A stretch of DNA of 64,000 nt from Parahoeflea olei (GCF_001703635.1 NZ_LQZT01000012.1:372001-436000); one strand, 5' to 3'; positions 36,891-47,040 are shown, counted from the first letter of the stretch. Program-made: numbers and translations. The notes: a model not told the origin generated them from the letters alone.

Positions 36891-39188
36891 ATGAAGGTAG
36901 CATGTCTTGGGGGCGGCCCGGCCGGTCTTTACTTCGCGATCTCGATGAAGCTGCGCGATCCTTCCCATGAGGTCGTCGTGATCGAGCGCAACAAGGCCAA
37001 CGACACCTTCGGCTGGGGCGTGGTCCTCTCCGACGATGCTCTGAGCCGGATGCAGCACAACGACGCCAAGAGCACCGAGGCGATCCGCAGCCATTTCGCC
37101 TACTGGGACGACATCGCCGTCATCCACAAGGGCTGCCGCACGGTGTCGGGTGGGCACGGCTTTGCCGGCATCGGCCGCAAGCAGATGCTGATCCTGCTGC
37201 AGGAGCGCGCCCGCGAACTCGGCGTCGAGATGCGCTTCGAGACCGAGTTCAAGACCGCGGAAGCCTACCGCAAGGAATATGACCTGGTGGTCGGCGCCGA
37301 CGGCATCAATTCGCTGGTGCGCAACGAATATGTCGACGTGTTCAAGCCCGACATCGACACCCGCAAATGCAAGTTCGTCTGGCTCGGCACGCATCAGCGC
37401 TTCAACGACGCCTTCACCTTCATCTTCGAGAAGACCGAGCACGGCTGGGTCTGGGCCCATGTCTACCAGTTCGACGACAACACCGCGACCTTCATCGTCG
37501 AGTGCCTGCCGGAGACCTGGGACCGCTGGGGCTTCGAGCAGATGTCGAAGGAGGAAACCGTCGAGACCTGCCGCAAGATCTTCGAGAAGCACTTGGGCGG
37601 CCATGATCTCATGTCCAACGCCGCGCATCTCAGGGGCTCGGCGGTCTGGATGCAGTTCCCGCGGGTGATCTGCGAGAAGTGGTACCACGAGAACGTGGTG
37701 CTGATGGGCGACGCGGCGGCGACCGGACATTTCTCCATCGGCTCGGGCTCGCGGCTGGCCTTCGACAGCGCCATTGCGCTCGCCGATTACCTGCATTCGG
37801 AGCCGACGCTGGAGCGCGCCTTCGCCCGCTATCAGGAAGAGCGCCGCGTCGAGGTGTTGCGGCTCCAGTCGGCGGCGCGCAACAGCCTCGAATGGTTCGA
37901 GGAGGTCGAGCGCTATCTCGATCTCGATCCGGTGCAGTTCAACTATTCGCTGTTGACCCGGTCGCAGCGCATCAGCCACGAAAACCTCAGGCTGCGCGAT
38001 CCCGAATGGCTCGAAGGCGCCGAACGCTGGTTCCAGACCCAGGCCGGCGTGCCCGAGGGCGCCCCGGTCCGCCGGCCGATGTTCGCGCCCTACAAGCTGC
38101 GCGACATGACGCTGAAGAACCGCATCGTCGTCTCACCGATGGCGCAGTACAAGGCGGTCGACGGCTGCCCAACCGATTGGCACCTGGTGCATTACGGCGA
38201 GCGCGCCAAGGGCGGGGCAGGGCTGGTCTATACCGAGATGACCTGCGTGTCCCCCGAGGGCCGGATCACCCCGGGCTGCCCGGGCATGTACCAGCCCGAA
38301 CACGAGGCCGCCTGGAAGCGGATCGTCGATTTCATCCACGCCGAGAGCCAGGCCAAGGTCTGCATGCAGATCGGCCATGCCGGCGCCAAGGGCTCGACCC
38401 AGCTCGGCTGGGAAGAAGGCGACGCGCCGCTGAAGGAAGGCAACTGGCCGCTGGTGTCAGCCTCCGACGTCGCCTGGTCGAAGAACAACCAGGCGCCCAA
38501 GGCGATGGACCGCGCCGACATGGACATGGTGCGCGACCAGTTCGTTGCGGCGACCGAAATGGCCGAACGTGCCGGCTTCGACATGATCGAGCTGCACATG
38601 GCGCATGGCTATCTGCTCTCGTCCTTCATCACGCCGCTCACCAACCGGCGCCAGGACGACTATGGCGGCAGTCTCGAAAACCGCATGCGCTTTCCGCTCG
38701 AAGTCTACCGCGCGGTGCGCGAGGCCTGGCCCGCGCGCAAGCCGCTGTCGGTGCGTATCTCGGCCAATGACTGGGTGGGTGAGGAGGGCGTCACGCCGCA
38801 GGAAGCCGTCGAGATTGCACGCATGCTCAAAGACGCAGGCGTCGACATCTGCGACGTCTCCGCCGGCCAGACCTCCACGTTGGCCCGGCCGATCTACGGA
38901 CGCATGTTCCAGACGCCGTTCGCCGACCAGATCCGCAACGAGGCGCAGATGGCGACCATGGCGGTCGGTAACATCTACGAACCCGACCACGTCAACTCGA
39001 TCCTGATGGCGGGCCGCGCCGATCTCGTCTGCCTGGCGCGCCCGCATCTGGCCAATCCCTATTGGACCTTGCATGCGGCCAGTGCCCTGGGCGATCATGA
39101 GGAGAAATGGCCTGATCCCTATCTGCCCGGACGCGACCAGATGTGGCGCCTGGCGGAGCGGGCGGAAACCATGCTCGGCAAGGTGTGA
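36891..39188 (+). CDS. Two-domain flavoprotein: 2-aminobenzoyl-CoA monooxygenase/reductase type (salicylyl-CoA 5-hydroxylase-like plus OYE domain)
   Basis: A 765-residue fusion. The N-terminal domain (about 1-375) is an FAD monooxygenase: GGGPAG at 7-12 and [14 protein letters not shown] near 270-285. The C-terminal domain (from about 395) is an old-yellow-enzyme reductase: [39 protein letters not shown] and a final [11 protein letters not shown]. This architecture is that of the Azoarcus evansii 2-aminobenzoyl-CoA monooxygenase/reductase, which hydroxylates the ring at C5 and then reduces it. Databases often name such proteins bifunctional salicylyl-CoA 5-hydroxylase/oxidoreductase. Neighbouring kynureninase and aryl-CoA ligase favour aminobenzoyl-CoA as substrate. 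Confidence 0.93.
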   Translation: MKVACLGGGPAGLYFAISMKLRDPSHEVVVIERNKANDTFGWGVVLSDDALSRMQHNDAKSTEAIRSHFAYWDDIAVIHKGCRTVSGGHGFAGIGRKQMLILLQERARELGVEMRFETEFKTAEAYRKEYDLVVGADGINSLVRNEYVDVFKPDIDTRKCKFVWLGTHQRFNDAFTFIFEKTEHGWVWAHVYQFDDNTATFIVECLPETWDRWGFEQMSKEETVETCRKIFEKHLGGHDLMSNAAHLRGSAVWMQFPRVICEKWYHENVVLMGDAAATGHFSIGSGSRLAFDSAIALADYLHSEPTLERAFARYQEERRVEVLRLQSAARNSLEWFEEVERYLDLDPVQFNYSLLTRSQRISHENLRLRDPEWLEGAERWFQTQAGVPEGAPVRRPMFAPYKLRDMTLKNRIVVSPMAQYKAVDGCPTDWHLVHYGERAKGGAGLVYTEMTCVSPEGRITPGCPGMYQPEHEAAWKRIVDFIHAESQAKVCMQIGHAGAKGSTQLGWEEGDAPLKEGNWPLVSASDVAWSKNNQAPKAMDRADMDMVRDQFVAATEMAERAGFDMIELHMAHGYLLSSFITPLTNRRQDDYGGSLENRMRFPLEVYRAVREAWPARKPLSVRISANDWVGEEGVTPQEAVEIARMLKDAGVDICDVSAGQTSTLARPIYGRMFQTPFADQIRNEAQMATMAVGNIYEPDHVNSILMAGRADLVCLARPHLANPYWTLHAASALGDHEEKWPDPYLPGRDQMWRLAERAETMLGKV

Positions 39189-39190
39189 CC

Positions 39191-39952
39191 ATGAGCGAAA
39201 TGATGGGGCATCACGCGATCGTCACCGGCGCCGGATCGGGCGCCGGGGAGGCGATCGCGCTGGCGCTCGCGGCACGCGGCGCGCGGGTGACGGCAATCGG
39301 TCGGCGCGCGGCCCCGCTCGAGGCGCTGGCTGGCGCCAATGACCGGATTGTCGCCGTGCCCGCCGATGTCACCGATGCGGAGGCGCTTTCCGCCGCAATT
39401 GCCTGGGCGACCGAGCGCAACGGCGCGCCGACGATCATCGTCGCCAATGCCGGCTCGGCTCAGAGCGCGCCGTTCCTGCGCACCGACGCGAAACTGTTCC
39501 AGTCCACGCTCGATGTGAATTTGACCGGTGTTTTCAACACCTTCCAGGCCGGGCTTTCGAGAATGAATCAGAAGCGGCCGGGCCGGCTGATCGCGATCGC
39601 TTCGACCGCCGGGCTCAAGGGCTACGGCTATGTCAGTGCCTATTGCGCGGCCAAGCATGGCGTCGTCGGTCTGGTGCGCGGCCTTGCGCAGGAACTGGCG
39701 CGGACCGGCGTGACCGTCAACGCCGTCTGCCCGGGTTTCACCGACACGCCGATGCTGCAGCGGTCGATCAACAACATCGTCGAGAAGACCGGCCGGTCGC
39801 GGGCCGAGGCGGAAGCCTCACTGTTGAATGTCAATCCGCAGGGCCGGTTCATCCAGCCGGAGGAAATTGCCGAGACCGTGATCTGGCTGTGCGGCGATGC
39901 GGCTGCTTCGGTGACGGGGCAGGCGATCTCGTTGTCGGGAGGGGAAACATGA
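39191..39952 (+). CDS. Short-chain dehydrogenase/reductase (probable hydroxyacyl-CoA dehydrogenase)
   Basis: A 253-residue classical SDR: TGAGSGAG cofactor motif near residues 11-18, NAG near 90, catalytic Ser in IASTAG, and YCAAK (Tyr-x-x-x-Lys). PGFTDTPM follows. The start is the ATG at 39191, two bases after the preceding stop; longer in-frame extensions run into the upstream gene. In an aminobenzoyl-CoA pathway an SDR would oxidise the beta-hydroxyacyl-CoA or ring-hydroxy intermediate; this role is inferred from neighbours. Its stop overlaps the MarR start (ATGA). Confidence 0.9.
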   Translation: MSEMMGHHAIVTGAGSGAGEAIALALAARGARVTAIGRRAAPLEALAGANDRIVAVPADVTDAEALSAAIAWATERNGAPTIIVANAGSAQSAPFLRTDAKLFQSTLDVNLTGVFNTFQAGLSRMNQKRPGRLIAIASTAGLKGYGYVSAYCAAKHGVVGLVRGLAQELARTGVTVNAVCPGFTDTPMLQRSINNIVEKTGRSRAEAEASLLNVNPQGRFIQPEEIAETVIWLCGDAAASVTGQAISLSGGET

Positions 39953-40449
39953 GTGACACCGGAGCGGTTCAGTCCGCCGAGACCGAGGGTGGCGTGAGGG
40001 ATCCGGCCGCGTCCAAGGCGCGGCTCAGACTGTGGCTCAAGCTGCTCAAGGCGACCAAGCATGTCGAGGCTGAATTGCGGGAGAACCTGCGCGTCACCTT
40101 CGACACCACGCTGCCGCGCTTTGACGTGATGGCGGCGCTCTACCGGGCCGAGCCGGGGCTGAAGATGAGCGAATTGTCGAGCGTGCTGCGCGTGTCGAAC
40201 GGCAATGTCACCGGCATCGTCGACCGTCTGGTGGACGACGGCATGCTGGTGCGGATCCCGGTCGACAACGACCGCCGCGCCACCACCGTGCGGCTCACCA
40301 AGGCGGGTCGCGAACAATTCCAGGCGATGGCCAAGCGCCACGAGGACTGGATCGATTGCCTGCTGGGCGAAGTCGACCTGAGCGAAACCCAGGACATGCT
40401 GGACCAGCTCGAGCGCATCGCCGTCAAGAGCACCAAGAAGGAGAGCTGA
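39949..40449 (+). CDS. MarR-family transcriptional regulator
   Basis: A 166-residue winged-helix protein: [62 protein letters not shown] is split between the recognition helix ([12 protein letters not shown]) and a wing with DNDRR. MarR regulators of aromatic-CoA pathways (such as BadR or CouR types) often sense a CoA-thioester intermediate. It is inside the operon, overlapping the SDR gene by four bases. Likely targets are the dyads at 36802-36817 and 47041-47055, but that link is inferred. Confidence 0.9.
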   Translation: MSDTGAVQSAETEGGVRDPAASKARLRLWLKLLKATKHVEAELRENLRVTFDTTLPRFDVMAALYRAEPGLKMSELSSVLRVSNGNVTGIVDRLVDDGMLVRIPVDNDRRATTVRLTKAGREQFQAMAKRHEDWIDCLLGEVDLSETQDMLDQLERIAVKSTKKES

Positions 40450-40453
40450 CCCC

Positions 40454-41257
40454 ATGCAGCCAGACGCACCCAAGACATTCCGCCTGACGCTCACCGACGG
40501 TGTGGCCGAAGTCTCTCTCGACCGGCCCGAACGGAAGAACCCTCTCACCTTCGAAAGCTATGCGGAACTGCGCGACTGGTTCCGCGGGCTGGTCTATCGC
40601 GACGACGTCAAGGTGGTGATCTTCGGCTCCAACGGCGGCAATTTCTGCTCGGGCGGGGACGTGTTCGAGATCATCGGTCCGCTGCTCGACAAGGACATGA
40701 AGGGGCTTCTGGAATTCACCCGCATGACCGGCGACCTGGTGAAAGCCATCGTTGGCTGCGGCAAGCCGGTGATCGCGGCAGTCGACGGGGTGTGCGTCGG
40801 GGCGGGCGCGATCATCGCCATGTGCTCGGACTTGCGCATCGCCACGCCCGAAGCCAAGACCGCGTTCCTGTTCAACCGCGTCGGGCTTGCCGGCTGCGAC
40901 ATGGGCGCCTGTGCGATCCTGCCGAGGATCATCGGCCAGGGCCGGGCGGCGGAGCTTCTGTTCACCGGTCGGTCGATGAGCGCCGAGGAAGGGGAGCGCT
41001 GGGGCTTCTTCTCGAGGGTGGTCGAGGCCGGTGAAATCGAAGACGAGGCGCGCAAGCTGGCGCGACGCATCGCCGAAGGACCGACCTTCGCCAACATGAT
41101 CACCAAGACCATGCTGGCCCAGGAATGGAACATGGGCATCGAGCAGGCGATCGAGGCCGAGGCCCAGGCGCAGGCGATCTGCATGCAGACGCAGGACTTC
41201 CGGCGCGCCTACGAGGCCTTCGCGGCGAAACAGAAACCGGTGTTCGAGGGCAACTGA
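40454..41257 (+). CDS. Enoyl-CoA hydratase/isomerase family protein
   Basis: A 267-residue crotonase-fold protein. It has [12 protein letters not shown], the oxyanion-hole segment [12 protein letters not shown] (about residues 58-69) and [29 protein letters not shown], with GLAGCDMGA in the region of the catalytic glutamates; the usual second Glu is not obvious, so it may catalyse isomerisation or C-C/ring hydrolysis rather than simple hydration. It is translated four bases after marR and overlaps the acyl-CoA dehydrogenase gene. It fits a beta-oxidation-like step after ring reduction of aminobenzoyl-CoA. Confidence 0.9.
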   Translation: MQPDAPKTFRLTLTDGVAEVSLDRPERKNPLTFESYAELRDWFRGLVYRDDVKVVIFGSNGGNFCSGGDVFEIIGPLLDKDMKGLLEFTRMTGDLVKAIVGCGKPVIAAVDGVCVGAGAIIAMCSDLRIATPEAKTAFLFNRVGLAGCDMGACAILPRIIGQGRAAELLFTGRSMSAEEGERWGFFSRVVEAGEIEDEARKLARRIAEGPTFANMITKTMLAQEWNMGIEQAIEAEAQAQAICMQTQDFRRAYEAFAAKQKPVFEGN

Positions 41258-42411
41258 TGGCAGACCGCAGCTTTCTCGACTGGCCGTTCTTCGACGACAC
41301 CCACCGCGCGCTCGCCGACCATGTCGACACATGGGCGGCGGCCGAACTGGTCGACATCGATCACTCCAATCCCGAAGCGGCCTGCCAGGTGCTGGTCAAG
41401 GCGCTGGCCGAGGCCGACCTGTTGAGCCTGACCGCGATCGACCCGGCCGATCCGTCGTCCCGGCTCGACGTGCGCAGCCTGTGCATCCTGCGCGAGACGC
41501 TGGCGCGCCACGACGGGCTGGCCGATTTCGCCTTCGCCATGCAGGGGCTCGGCACCGGCGCGATCTCGCTGTTCGGAACGCCGGAACAGAAGGCCGAATG
41601 GCTGCCGCTCACCCGAAGCGGCAAGGCGCTGTCGGCCTTCGCGCTGTCGGAACCGGCCTCGGGCTCGGACGTCGCCAATATCGGCATGACCGCGCGCCGC
41701 GACGGCGACCACTATGTGCTCGACGGCGAGAAGACCTGGATTTCCAACGGCAGCATCGCCGATGTCTACACGCTGTTCGCCCGGACCGGCGAGGCCCCGG
41801 GCGCCAAGGGGCTCTCGGCCTTCATCGTGCCTGCCGGCCTGCCGGGTTTCGACGCCTCCGAGCGGATCGACGTGGTGGCGCCGCATCCGCTGGCGCGGCT
41901 CACTTTTTCGGGCTGCCGGATTCCCGCGTCTTCGATGATCGGCAAGCCCGGCGACGGGTTTCGCATCGCCATGTCGGTGCTCGACGTGTTCCGTTCGACG
42001 GTGGCCGCCGCCGCGCTCGGCTTTGCCCGCCGGGCGCTCGACGAGAGCATCAAGCGCGTGGCCGAGCGCGAACTGTTCGGCGCGCCGATGAGCGCGCTGC
42101 AGATGGTGCAGGGCCACATTGCCGACATGGCCCTCGATGTCGATGCCTCGGCCCTGCTGGTCTACCGCGCCGCGTGGCTCAAGGACATGGGCGCCCCCCG
42201 GGTCAGCCGCGAGGCGGCGATGGCCAAGCTCTATGCCACAGATCACGCCCAGGACGTGATCGACAAGGCGGTGCAGCTGCATGGCGGCGACGGCGTGCGC
42301 AAGGGCCACATCGTCGAGAGCCTCTATCGCGAAATCCGCGCGCTCAGGATCTACGAGGGCGCATCGGACGTGCAAAAGGTCGTGATCGCGCGGCAGACAC
42401 TTGCAATGTAA
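41257..42411 (+). CDS. Acyl-CoA dehydrogenase
   Basis: A 384-residue FAD enzyme of the acyl-CoA dehydrogenase family: FALSEPASGSDVANI and WISNGS (FAD contacts), a middle beta-domain, and the C-terminal QLHGGDGVRKGHIVESLYREIRALRIYEGASDVQ block, which contains the substrate/FAD-binding and catalytic-Glu region (IYEG). The ATG at 41257 overlaps the preceding TGA. In this cluster it is expected to desaturate an alicyclic or ring-opened CoA ester formed from 2-aminobenzoyl-CoA. The exact substrate is inferred. Confidence 0.93.
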   Translation: MADRSFLDWPFFDDTHRALADHVDTWAAAELVDIDHSNPEAACQVLVKALAEADLLSLTAIDPADPSSRLDVRSLCILRETLARHDGLADFAFAMQGLGTGAISLFGTPEQKAEWLPLTRSGKALSAFALSEPASGSDVANIGMTARRDGDHYVLDGEKTWISNGSIADVYTLFARTGEAPGAKGLSAFIVPAGLPGFDASERIDVVAPHPLARLTFSGCRIPASSMIGKPGDGFRIAMSVLDVFRSTVAAAALGFARRALDESIKRVAERELFGAPMSALQMVQGHIADMALDVDASALLVYRAAWLKDMGAPRVSREAAMAKLYATDHAQDVIDKAVQLHGGDGVRKGHIVESLYREIRALRIYEGASDVQKVVIARQTLAM

Positions 42412-42435
42412 AAAATCCATAAAAAGGGGAATGCA

Positions 42436-42888
42436 ATGAGCAAGCCATTGGAAAAAGGCATCACCGAAAGAACCACAGGCTACGAGGGCGTGGTCTGGAA
42501 CATTCTTGGCCAGGTCTACTATCCCAAGGCGGTGTGTGACTCGTCCTTTGCATTCGAGACCAATTCTATGCCCGGCCAGCACGTGCCGGTTCACATCCAC
42601 CCCAACCAGGACGAGTTCATCCTGGTGCAGGAAGGCGAACTGGAGCTCAAGCTCGACGGCGTCTGGAGCAAGGCCAGGGCTGGCGATCTCGTGCGCATGC
42701 CCGCGGGCATTCCGCATGGCTACTTCAACAAGTCCGACAAGCCGGTAAAGGCCCTGTTCTGGGTGTCGCCCGCAGGCAAGTTGCAAGAGCTGTTTCAAGC
42801 ACTCGACAATCTCGACGACGTGGAGCGCATCGTCGAGCTGTCGGCCCAGCATGACGTCGAGTTCCTGGCTCCGGAGGCGAACGACTGA
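42436..42888 (+). CDS. Single-domain cupin protein
   Basis: A 150-residue cytosolic protein with one cupin barrel. Motif 1 is GQHVPVHIHPNQDEFILVQEG, split here as His-x-His...Glu, and motif 2 is PAGIPHGYFN, giving three His and one Glu as a metal site. This may be a small dioxygenase, isomerase or ligand-binding cupin. It lies between acyl-CoA dehydrogenase and the aryl-CoA ligase, three bases before the latter, so it is part of the same transcript and presumably the same pathway. No reaction can be assigned. Confidence 0.82.
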   Translation: MSKPLEKGITERTTGYEGVVWNILGQVYYPKAVCDSSFAFETNSMPGQHVPVHIHPNQDEFILVQEGELELKLDGVWSKARAGDLVRMPAGIPHGYFNKSDKPVKALFWVSPAGKLQELFQALDNLDDVERIVELSAQHDVEFLAPEAND

Positions 42889-42891
42889 GCC

Positions 42892-44520
42892 ATGCTGGGA
42901 CCATCGGGACATATCGATACATTCACGCGGGACAACCTGCCGGCGGCCGATCAGTGGCCGGATCTGAAGCTCGACGGGTTCGAATACCCGGAATGGCTCA
43001 ATTGCGGCTATGAGCTGACCGATGCGATGGTGGCGCGTGGTTTCGGCGACCGCACGGCGCTGATCGGCAATGGCCGCATCCGCACCTACAAGGAACTCAC
43101 CGACTGGACCAACCGCATCGCCAATGTGCTGGTCGAGGATTACGGCGTGAAGCCGGGCAACCGCATCCTGGTGCGCTCGGCCAACAATCCGGCGATGGTG
43201 GCGGTGTGGCTCGCGGCCACCAAGGCCGGTGCGGTGGTGGTCAACACCATGCCGATGCTGCGCGCCGCGGAACTGTCGAAGATCGTCGACAAGGCCGAGA
43301 TCACCATGGCGCTGTGCGACACGCGGCTGATGGACGAAATCGTCACCTGCGCCAAGACCAGCCGTTTCCTCGACACGGTCATCGGCTTCGACGGCACCGC
43401 CAATCATGATGCGGAGCTCGACCGGCTGGCGCTGTCGAAATCGGTGAAATTCGAGACCGTCAGGACCGGGCGCGACGACGTGGCGCTGCTGGGTTTTACC
43501 TCCGGCACCACCGGCATGCCCAAGGCGACGATGCATTTCCACCGCGACATGCTGATCATCGCCGACGGCTATGCGAAGGAAGTCCTCAACGTCACGCCCG
43601 AAGACGTGTTCATCGGCTCGCCGCCGCTCGCCTTCACCTTCGGGCTCGGCGGGCTTGCGGTGTTTCCGTTGCGCTTCGGCGCGGCCGCGGCGCTGCTCGA
43701 GCAGGCGACGCCCGCCAACATGGTCGAGATCATCCAGCGCTACAAGGCGACCGTCTGCTTCACCGCGCCCACGGCCTACCGCGCCATGCTGGCGGCGATG
43801 GAGGAGGGGGCGGATCTGAGTTCCCTGCGCGCCGCGGTCTCCGCCGGCGAGACGCTGCCGGGGCCGGTCTACGAGCAGTGGATGGCCAAGACCGGTAAGC
43901 CGATGCTCGACGGCATCGGCGCCACCGAGATGCTGCACATCTTCATCTCCAACCGGTTCGGAAACTCGCAGCCGGCCTGCACCGGCCTTCCCGTGTCGGG
44001 CTACGAGGCTAGAATCGTCGATGAGGAGATGAACGAGCTGCCGCGTGGCCAGGTCGGGCGGCTCGCGGTGCGCGGGCCCACCGGCTGCCGCTATCTCGCC
44101 GATCCCGAACAGCAGGCCAAATATGTTCGCAACGGCTGGAACCTGACCGGCGATTCCTTCATCCAGGACGAGGACGGATTTTTCCATTTCGCCGCGCGCA
44201 GCGACGACATGATCATTTCGGCCGGCTACAACATTGCCGGGCCGGAGGTGGAGGCAGCCCTGCTCGCCCATGAGCATGTCGCCGAATGCGCGGTGATCGG
44301 CGTGGCGGACGAGGCGCGCGGCCAGGTGGTCGAGGCGCATGTGGTGCTCAAGCCGGGCATCGTCGGCGATGCGCTGATGACCAAGCTGCTGCAGGACCAC
44401 GTCAAGCAGGTGATCGCACCTTACAAATATCCCCGCTCGATCGTCTTCACCGAGGCGCTGCCCAAGACCCAGACAGGCAAGATCCAGCGGTTCCGACTTC
44501 GTCGCGACGCGCAGGCCTGA
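42892..44520 (+). CDS. Aryl-CoA ligase of the benzoate-CoA ligase family, probable 2-aminobenzoate-CoA ligase
   Basis: A 542-residue acyl-adenylate-forming enzyme: P-loop-like FTSGTTGMPKATMH (about 201-214), GATEMLH (A5), TGDSFIQDEDGFFHFAARSDDMI (A7/A8) and the C-terminal catalytic Lys in PKTQTGKIQR. The opening layout and the internal sequence fit the benzoate/2-aminobenzoate-CoA ligase family. Kynureninase, encoded downstream, makes anthranilate, so activation of anthranilate to 2-aminobenzoyl-CoA is the natural role; benzoate or salicylate activation cannot be excluded. It leads the operon's entry into CoA-ester chemistry. Confidence 0.9.
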   Translation: MLGPSGHIDTFTRDNLPAADQWPDLKLDGFEYPEWLNCGYELTDAMVARGFGDRTALIGNGRIRTYKELTDWTNRIANVLVEDYGVKPGNRILVRSANNPAMVAVWLAATKAGAVVVNTMPMLRAAELSKIVDKAEITMALCDTRLMDEIVTCAKTSRFLDTVIGFDGTANHDAELDRLALSKSVKFETVRTGRDDVALLGFTSGTTGMPKATMHFHRDMLIIADGYAKEVLNVTPEDVFIGSPPLAFTFGLGGLAVFPLRFGAAAALLEQATPANMVEIIQRYKATVCFTAPTAYRAMLAAMEEGADLSSLRAAVSAGETLPGPVYEQWMAKTGKPMLDGIGATEMLHIFISNRFGNSQPACTGLPVSGYEARIVDEEMNELPRGQVGRLAVRGPTGCRYLADPEQQAKYVRNGWNLTGDSFIQDEDGFFHFAARSDDMIISAGYNIAGPEVEAALLAHEHVAECAVIGVADEARGQVVEAHVVLKPGIVGDALMTKLLQDHVKQVIAPYKYPRSIVFTEALPKTQTGKIQRFRLRRDAQA

Positions 44521-44577
44521 GCGGCCGCGCGGCGACTGACGCCCCCTTCAGACTGACTATTGCAAGGACACAGACTC

Positions 44578-44988
44578 ATGATCGAAGCAGTCAATCCGCC
44601 GGATTGGGAAAAGCCCAAGGGCTATGCCAATGGCATTCTCGTCGATGGCCAAAGGCTCTACACCGGCGGCCAGATCGGCTGGAACAAGGATCAGGTGTTC
44701 GAGCATACCGATTTCGTGGGCCAGCTCGAGCAGACGCTCGCCAATATCGTGGCCATTGTCGAAGCCGCCGGCGGCGAGGTCGCCGACATCGTGCGGCTGA
44801 CCTGGTTCATCACCGACAAGAAGGCCTATCTGGCCAATCTCAAGGAAGTCGGCGCGGCCTATCGCAAGGTGATGGGCCGGCATTACCCCTCGATGTCCGT
44901 GCTCGTCGTTGCCGCCCTGATCGAGGATGCGGCGATGGTCGAGATCGAGGCAACCGCCGAAATCGGCAAATCACGAAAGGATGGCTAG
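44578..44988 (+). CDS. RidA/YjgF-family protein (enamine/imine deaminase type)
   Basis: A 136-residue RidA-superfamily protein with YTGGQIGWN and MSVLVVAALIEDAAMVEIEATAEI blocks; the family arginine of RidA (in -CVR-) is replaced here by SVLVVAAL, indicating another subgroup. RidA proteins hydrolyse reactive enamines and imines. Ring reduction of aminobenzoyl-CoA yields a 2-amino-enone (enamine), so a RidA-type protein has an obvious use. The ATG at 44578 follows AAGGA; a TTG at 44560 is in frame. Kynureninase follows directly. Confidence 0.88.
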   Translation: MIEAVNPPDWEKPKGYANGILVDGQRLYTGGQIGWNKDQVFEHTDFVGQLEQTLANIVAIVEAAGGEVADIVRLTWFITDKKAYLANLKEVGAAYRKVMGRHYPSMSVLVVAALIEDAAMVEIEATAEIGKSRKDG

Positions 44989-44991
44989 GTC

Positions 44992-46185
44992 ATGAGCGGG
45001 TTCACCACGCGGCGCGCATTGTTCGTGCTGCCAGACGGCATCACCTATCTCGACGGCAATTCGCTCGGCCCGCTGCCCAGGGCGGCAGCCGAACGGGCGC
45101 GGGCGACGGTGGCCGACGAATGGGGCCCGCTGCTGATCACCGGCTGGAACAAGGCCGGCTGGATGGACCTGCCGCGCAAGCTCGGCGACCGGATCGGAAA
45201 GTTGATCGGCGCGCCGGAGGGCTCCACCGTGGTGGGCGATACGCTCTCGATCAAGGTCTACCAGGCACTGGCCTCGGCGCTGGAACTCAGGCCCGAGCGC
45301 CGCGTCGTGCTGTCGGACAGCGGCAATTTCCCGACCGACCTGTACATGGCCAAAGGCCTGCTCGACAGTCTCGGCAAGGGCCACGAACTCAAGGTGGTGG
45401 ACCCCGAAGCGGTGGCCGACGCCATCGACGAGAGCGTCGCCGCCATCATGCTGACCCAGGTCGACTACCGCACCGGGCGGCTCCACGACATGAAGGCGCT
45501 GACCGAAAAGGCCCATGCCCATGGCGCGCTCGCGATCTGGGATCTTGCCCATTCCGCCGGTGCGCTGCCGGTGGACCTGACCGGCTGCGACGCCGATTTC
45601 GCGGTCGGCTGCACCTACAAATATTTGAACGGCGGCCCGGGTGCGCCGGCCTTCATCTTCGTGCGCCCGGACCTGGTCGACCAGGTGCGCCCGGCGCTGT
45701 CGGGCTGGCTCGGCCATGCGGCACCCTTTGCCTTCGATCTTGACTACCGTCCGGGGGACGGCATCAGCCGCATGCGGGTCGGCACGCCGCCGGTGATCCA
45801 GATGGCGGTGCTCGACGCAGCCCTCGATGCCTTCGAGGGCGTCGACATGGCGGATCTGCGCGCGCGCTCGATCGAGCTCAGCGAACAGTTCATCGCCGAG
45901 GTCGAAGCGGCCTGCAGGGACGTGACGCTTGCCAGCCCGCGCGATCCGGCCCACCGTGGCAGCCAGGTCTCGTTCCGCCATCCCGAAGGTTATGCGGTGA
46001 TGCAGGCGCTGATCGCCCGCGGCATCATCGGCGATTTCCGTGCGCCCGACATCATCCGCTTCGGCTTCTGCCCGCTCTACAACACGGCCGAAGAGGTGAG
46101 CAGGGCGGCGGCCGCCATCGGTGAGATCGTCGCCACCGGCGAATGGGACCGGCCCGAATTCAGGACCAGGAAAGCGGTGACGTGA
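44992..46185 (+). CDS. kynU: Kynureninase
   Basis: PLP enzyme that cleaves L-kynurenine to anthranilate and alanine. The 397-residue protein shows [10 protein letters not shown] at the start, [22 protein letters not shown] (the Asp that pairs with PLP) and the Schiff-base Lys210 in [12 protein letters not shown]; the following GWLGH is also typical. It stands between RidA and tryptophan dioxygenase; one base separates its stop from the next ATG. Together with the dioxygenase and a formamidase it supplies anthranilate to the CoA ligase. It is a different lineage from the class V enzyme at 35584. Confidence 0.96.
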   Translation: MSGFTTRRALFVLPDGITYLDGNSLGPLPRAAAERARATVADEWGPLLITGWNKAGWMDLPRKLGDRIGKLIGAPEGSTVVGDTLSIKVYQALASALELRPERRVVLSDSGNFPTDLYMAKGLLDSLGKGHELKVVDPEAVADAIDESVAAIMLTQVDYRTGRLHDMKALTEKAHAHGALAIWDLAHSAGALPVDLTGCDADFAVGCTYKYLNGGPGAPAFIFVRPDLVDQVRPALSGWLGHAAPFAFDLDYRPGDGISRMRVGTPPVIQMAVLDAALDAFEGVDMADLRARSIELSEQFIAEVEAACRDVTLASPRDPAHRGSQVSFRHPEGYAVMQALIARGIIGDFRAPDIIRFGFCPLYNTAEEVSRAAAAIGEIVATGEWDRPEFRTRKAVT

Positions 46186-46186
46186 G

Positions 46187-47029
46187 ATGAGCCAGGGCAC
46201 GGACTACGATCCCTCGCAGGAGGGCGCCACGATGAATTTCGACGGACGCATGTCCTATGGCGATTATCTCAGCCTCGGCGACGTGCTCGGCGCGCAGCGG
46301 CCCCGCACCGACGCCCATGACGAGATGCTGTTCATCATCCAGCACCAGACCTCCGAGCTGTGGATGAAGCTCGCCATCCACGAGATCACCGCTGCCCGCA
46401 CCCATATCAGCCGGGACGAGCTGCAGCCGGCGATGAAGACGCTGGCGCGGGTGTCGCGGATCTTCGAACAGCTCAATTCCGCATGGGACGTGCTCCGCAC
46501 GATGACCCCGGCGGACTACACCCATTTTCGCCGCAAGCTCGGCCAATCCTCCGGGTTCCAGTCCTACCAGTACCGGCTGATCGAATATGCGCTCGGCAAC
46601 CGCAACCACGCGATGATGCGCCCGCACGCGCATGTGCCCGATGTCCTCGCGATGCTTGAAACCGAGCTCGACCGGCCGAGCCTCTATGACGAGGTTTTGC
46701 GGCTCGCCCGCCGGCGCGGCATCGCCATGCCGGATGCGGTGATCGCGCGCGATGTGCGCGCGACCCACGTCCTCGACGAGGGGGTCATCGCCGGCTGGAA
46801 GCGCGTCTACGAGGCGCCGGACCAGCATTGGGCGCTCTACGAGGTCGCCGAAAAACTCGTCGATCTCGAAGATTATTTCCGGCGCTGGCGTTTCAACCAC
46901 GTGACCACCGTCGAACGCGTGATCGGGCTCAAGCGCGGCACCGGCGGCACGGGCGGTACCTCCTATCTCAAGCGCATGCTGGATGTGGAACTGTTTCCCG
47001 AACTGTGGCGCGTGCGCACCGAACTGTAA
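46187..47029 (+). CDS. kynA: Tryptophan 2,3-dioxygenase
   Basis: Haem enzyme that opens the indole ring of L-tryptophan to N-formylkynurenine. The 280-residue protein has the family start [30 protein letters not shown] (haem/substrate region), [15 protein letters not shown] and the C-terminal loop [12 protein letters not shown] that closes over substrate. It completes a TDO-KynU pair. The formamidase step is not encoded next to it; the cyclase-family gene at 27.9-28.7 kb is a candidate. The protein is the normal bacterial length. Confidence 0.97.
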   Translation: MSQGTDYDPSQEGATMNFDGRMSYGDYLSLGDVLGAQRPRTDAHDEMLFIIQHQTSELWMKLAIHEITAARTHISRDELQPAMKTLARVSRIFEQLNSAWDVLRTMTPADYTHFRRKLGQSSGFQSYQYRLIEYALGNRNHAMMRPHAHVPDVLAMLETELDRPSLYDEVLRLARRRGIAMPDAVIARDVRATHVLDEGVIAGWKRVYEAPDQHWALYEVAEKLVDLEDYFRRWRFNHVTTVERVIGLKRGTGGTGGTSYLKRMLDVELFPELWRVRTEL

Positions 47030-47040
47030 CCACCGGGTTG

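Noticed and set aside
36891..39188. Plain salicylyl-CoA 5-hydroxylase (gentisate pathway) as the name for the two-domain flavoprotein
   Set aside because: The C-terminal old-yellow-enzyme domain, with TDO, kynureninase and an aryl-CoA ligase alongside, fits 2-aminobenzoyl-CoA monooxygenase/reductase better. Salicylyl-CoA is kept as an alternative.
41209..44400. A 1063-codon open frame on the minus strand across the acyl-CoA dehydrogenase, cupin and ligase genes
   Set aside because: It lies opposite three clearly conserved genes, is a high-GC antisense artefact and shows His/Arg/Gly/Asp-rich composition without any family pattern.
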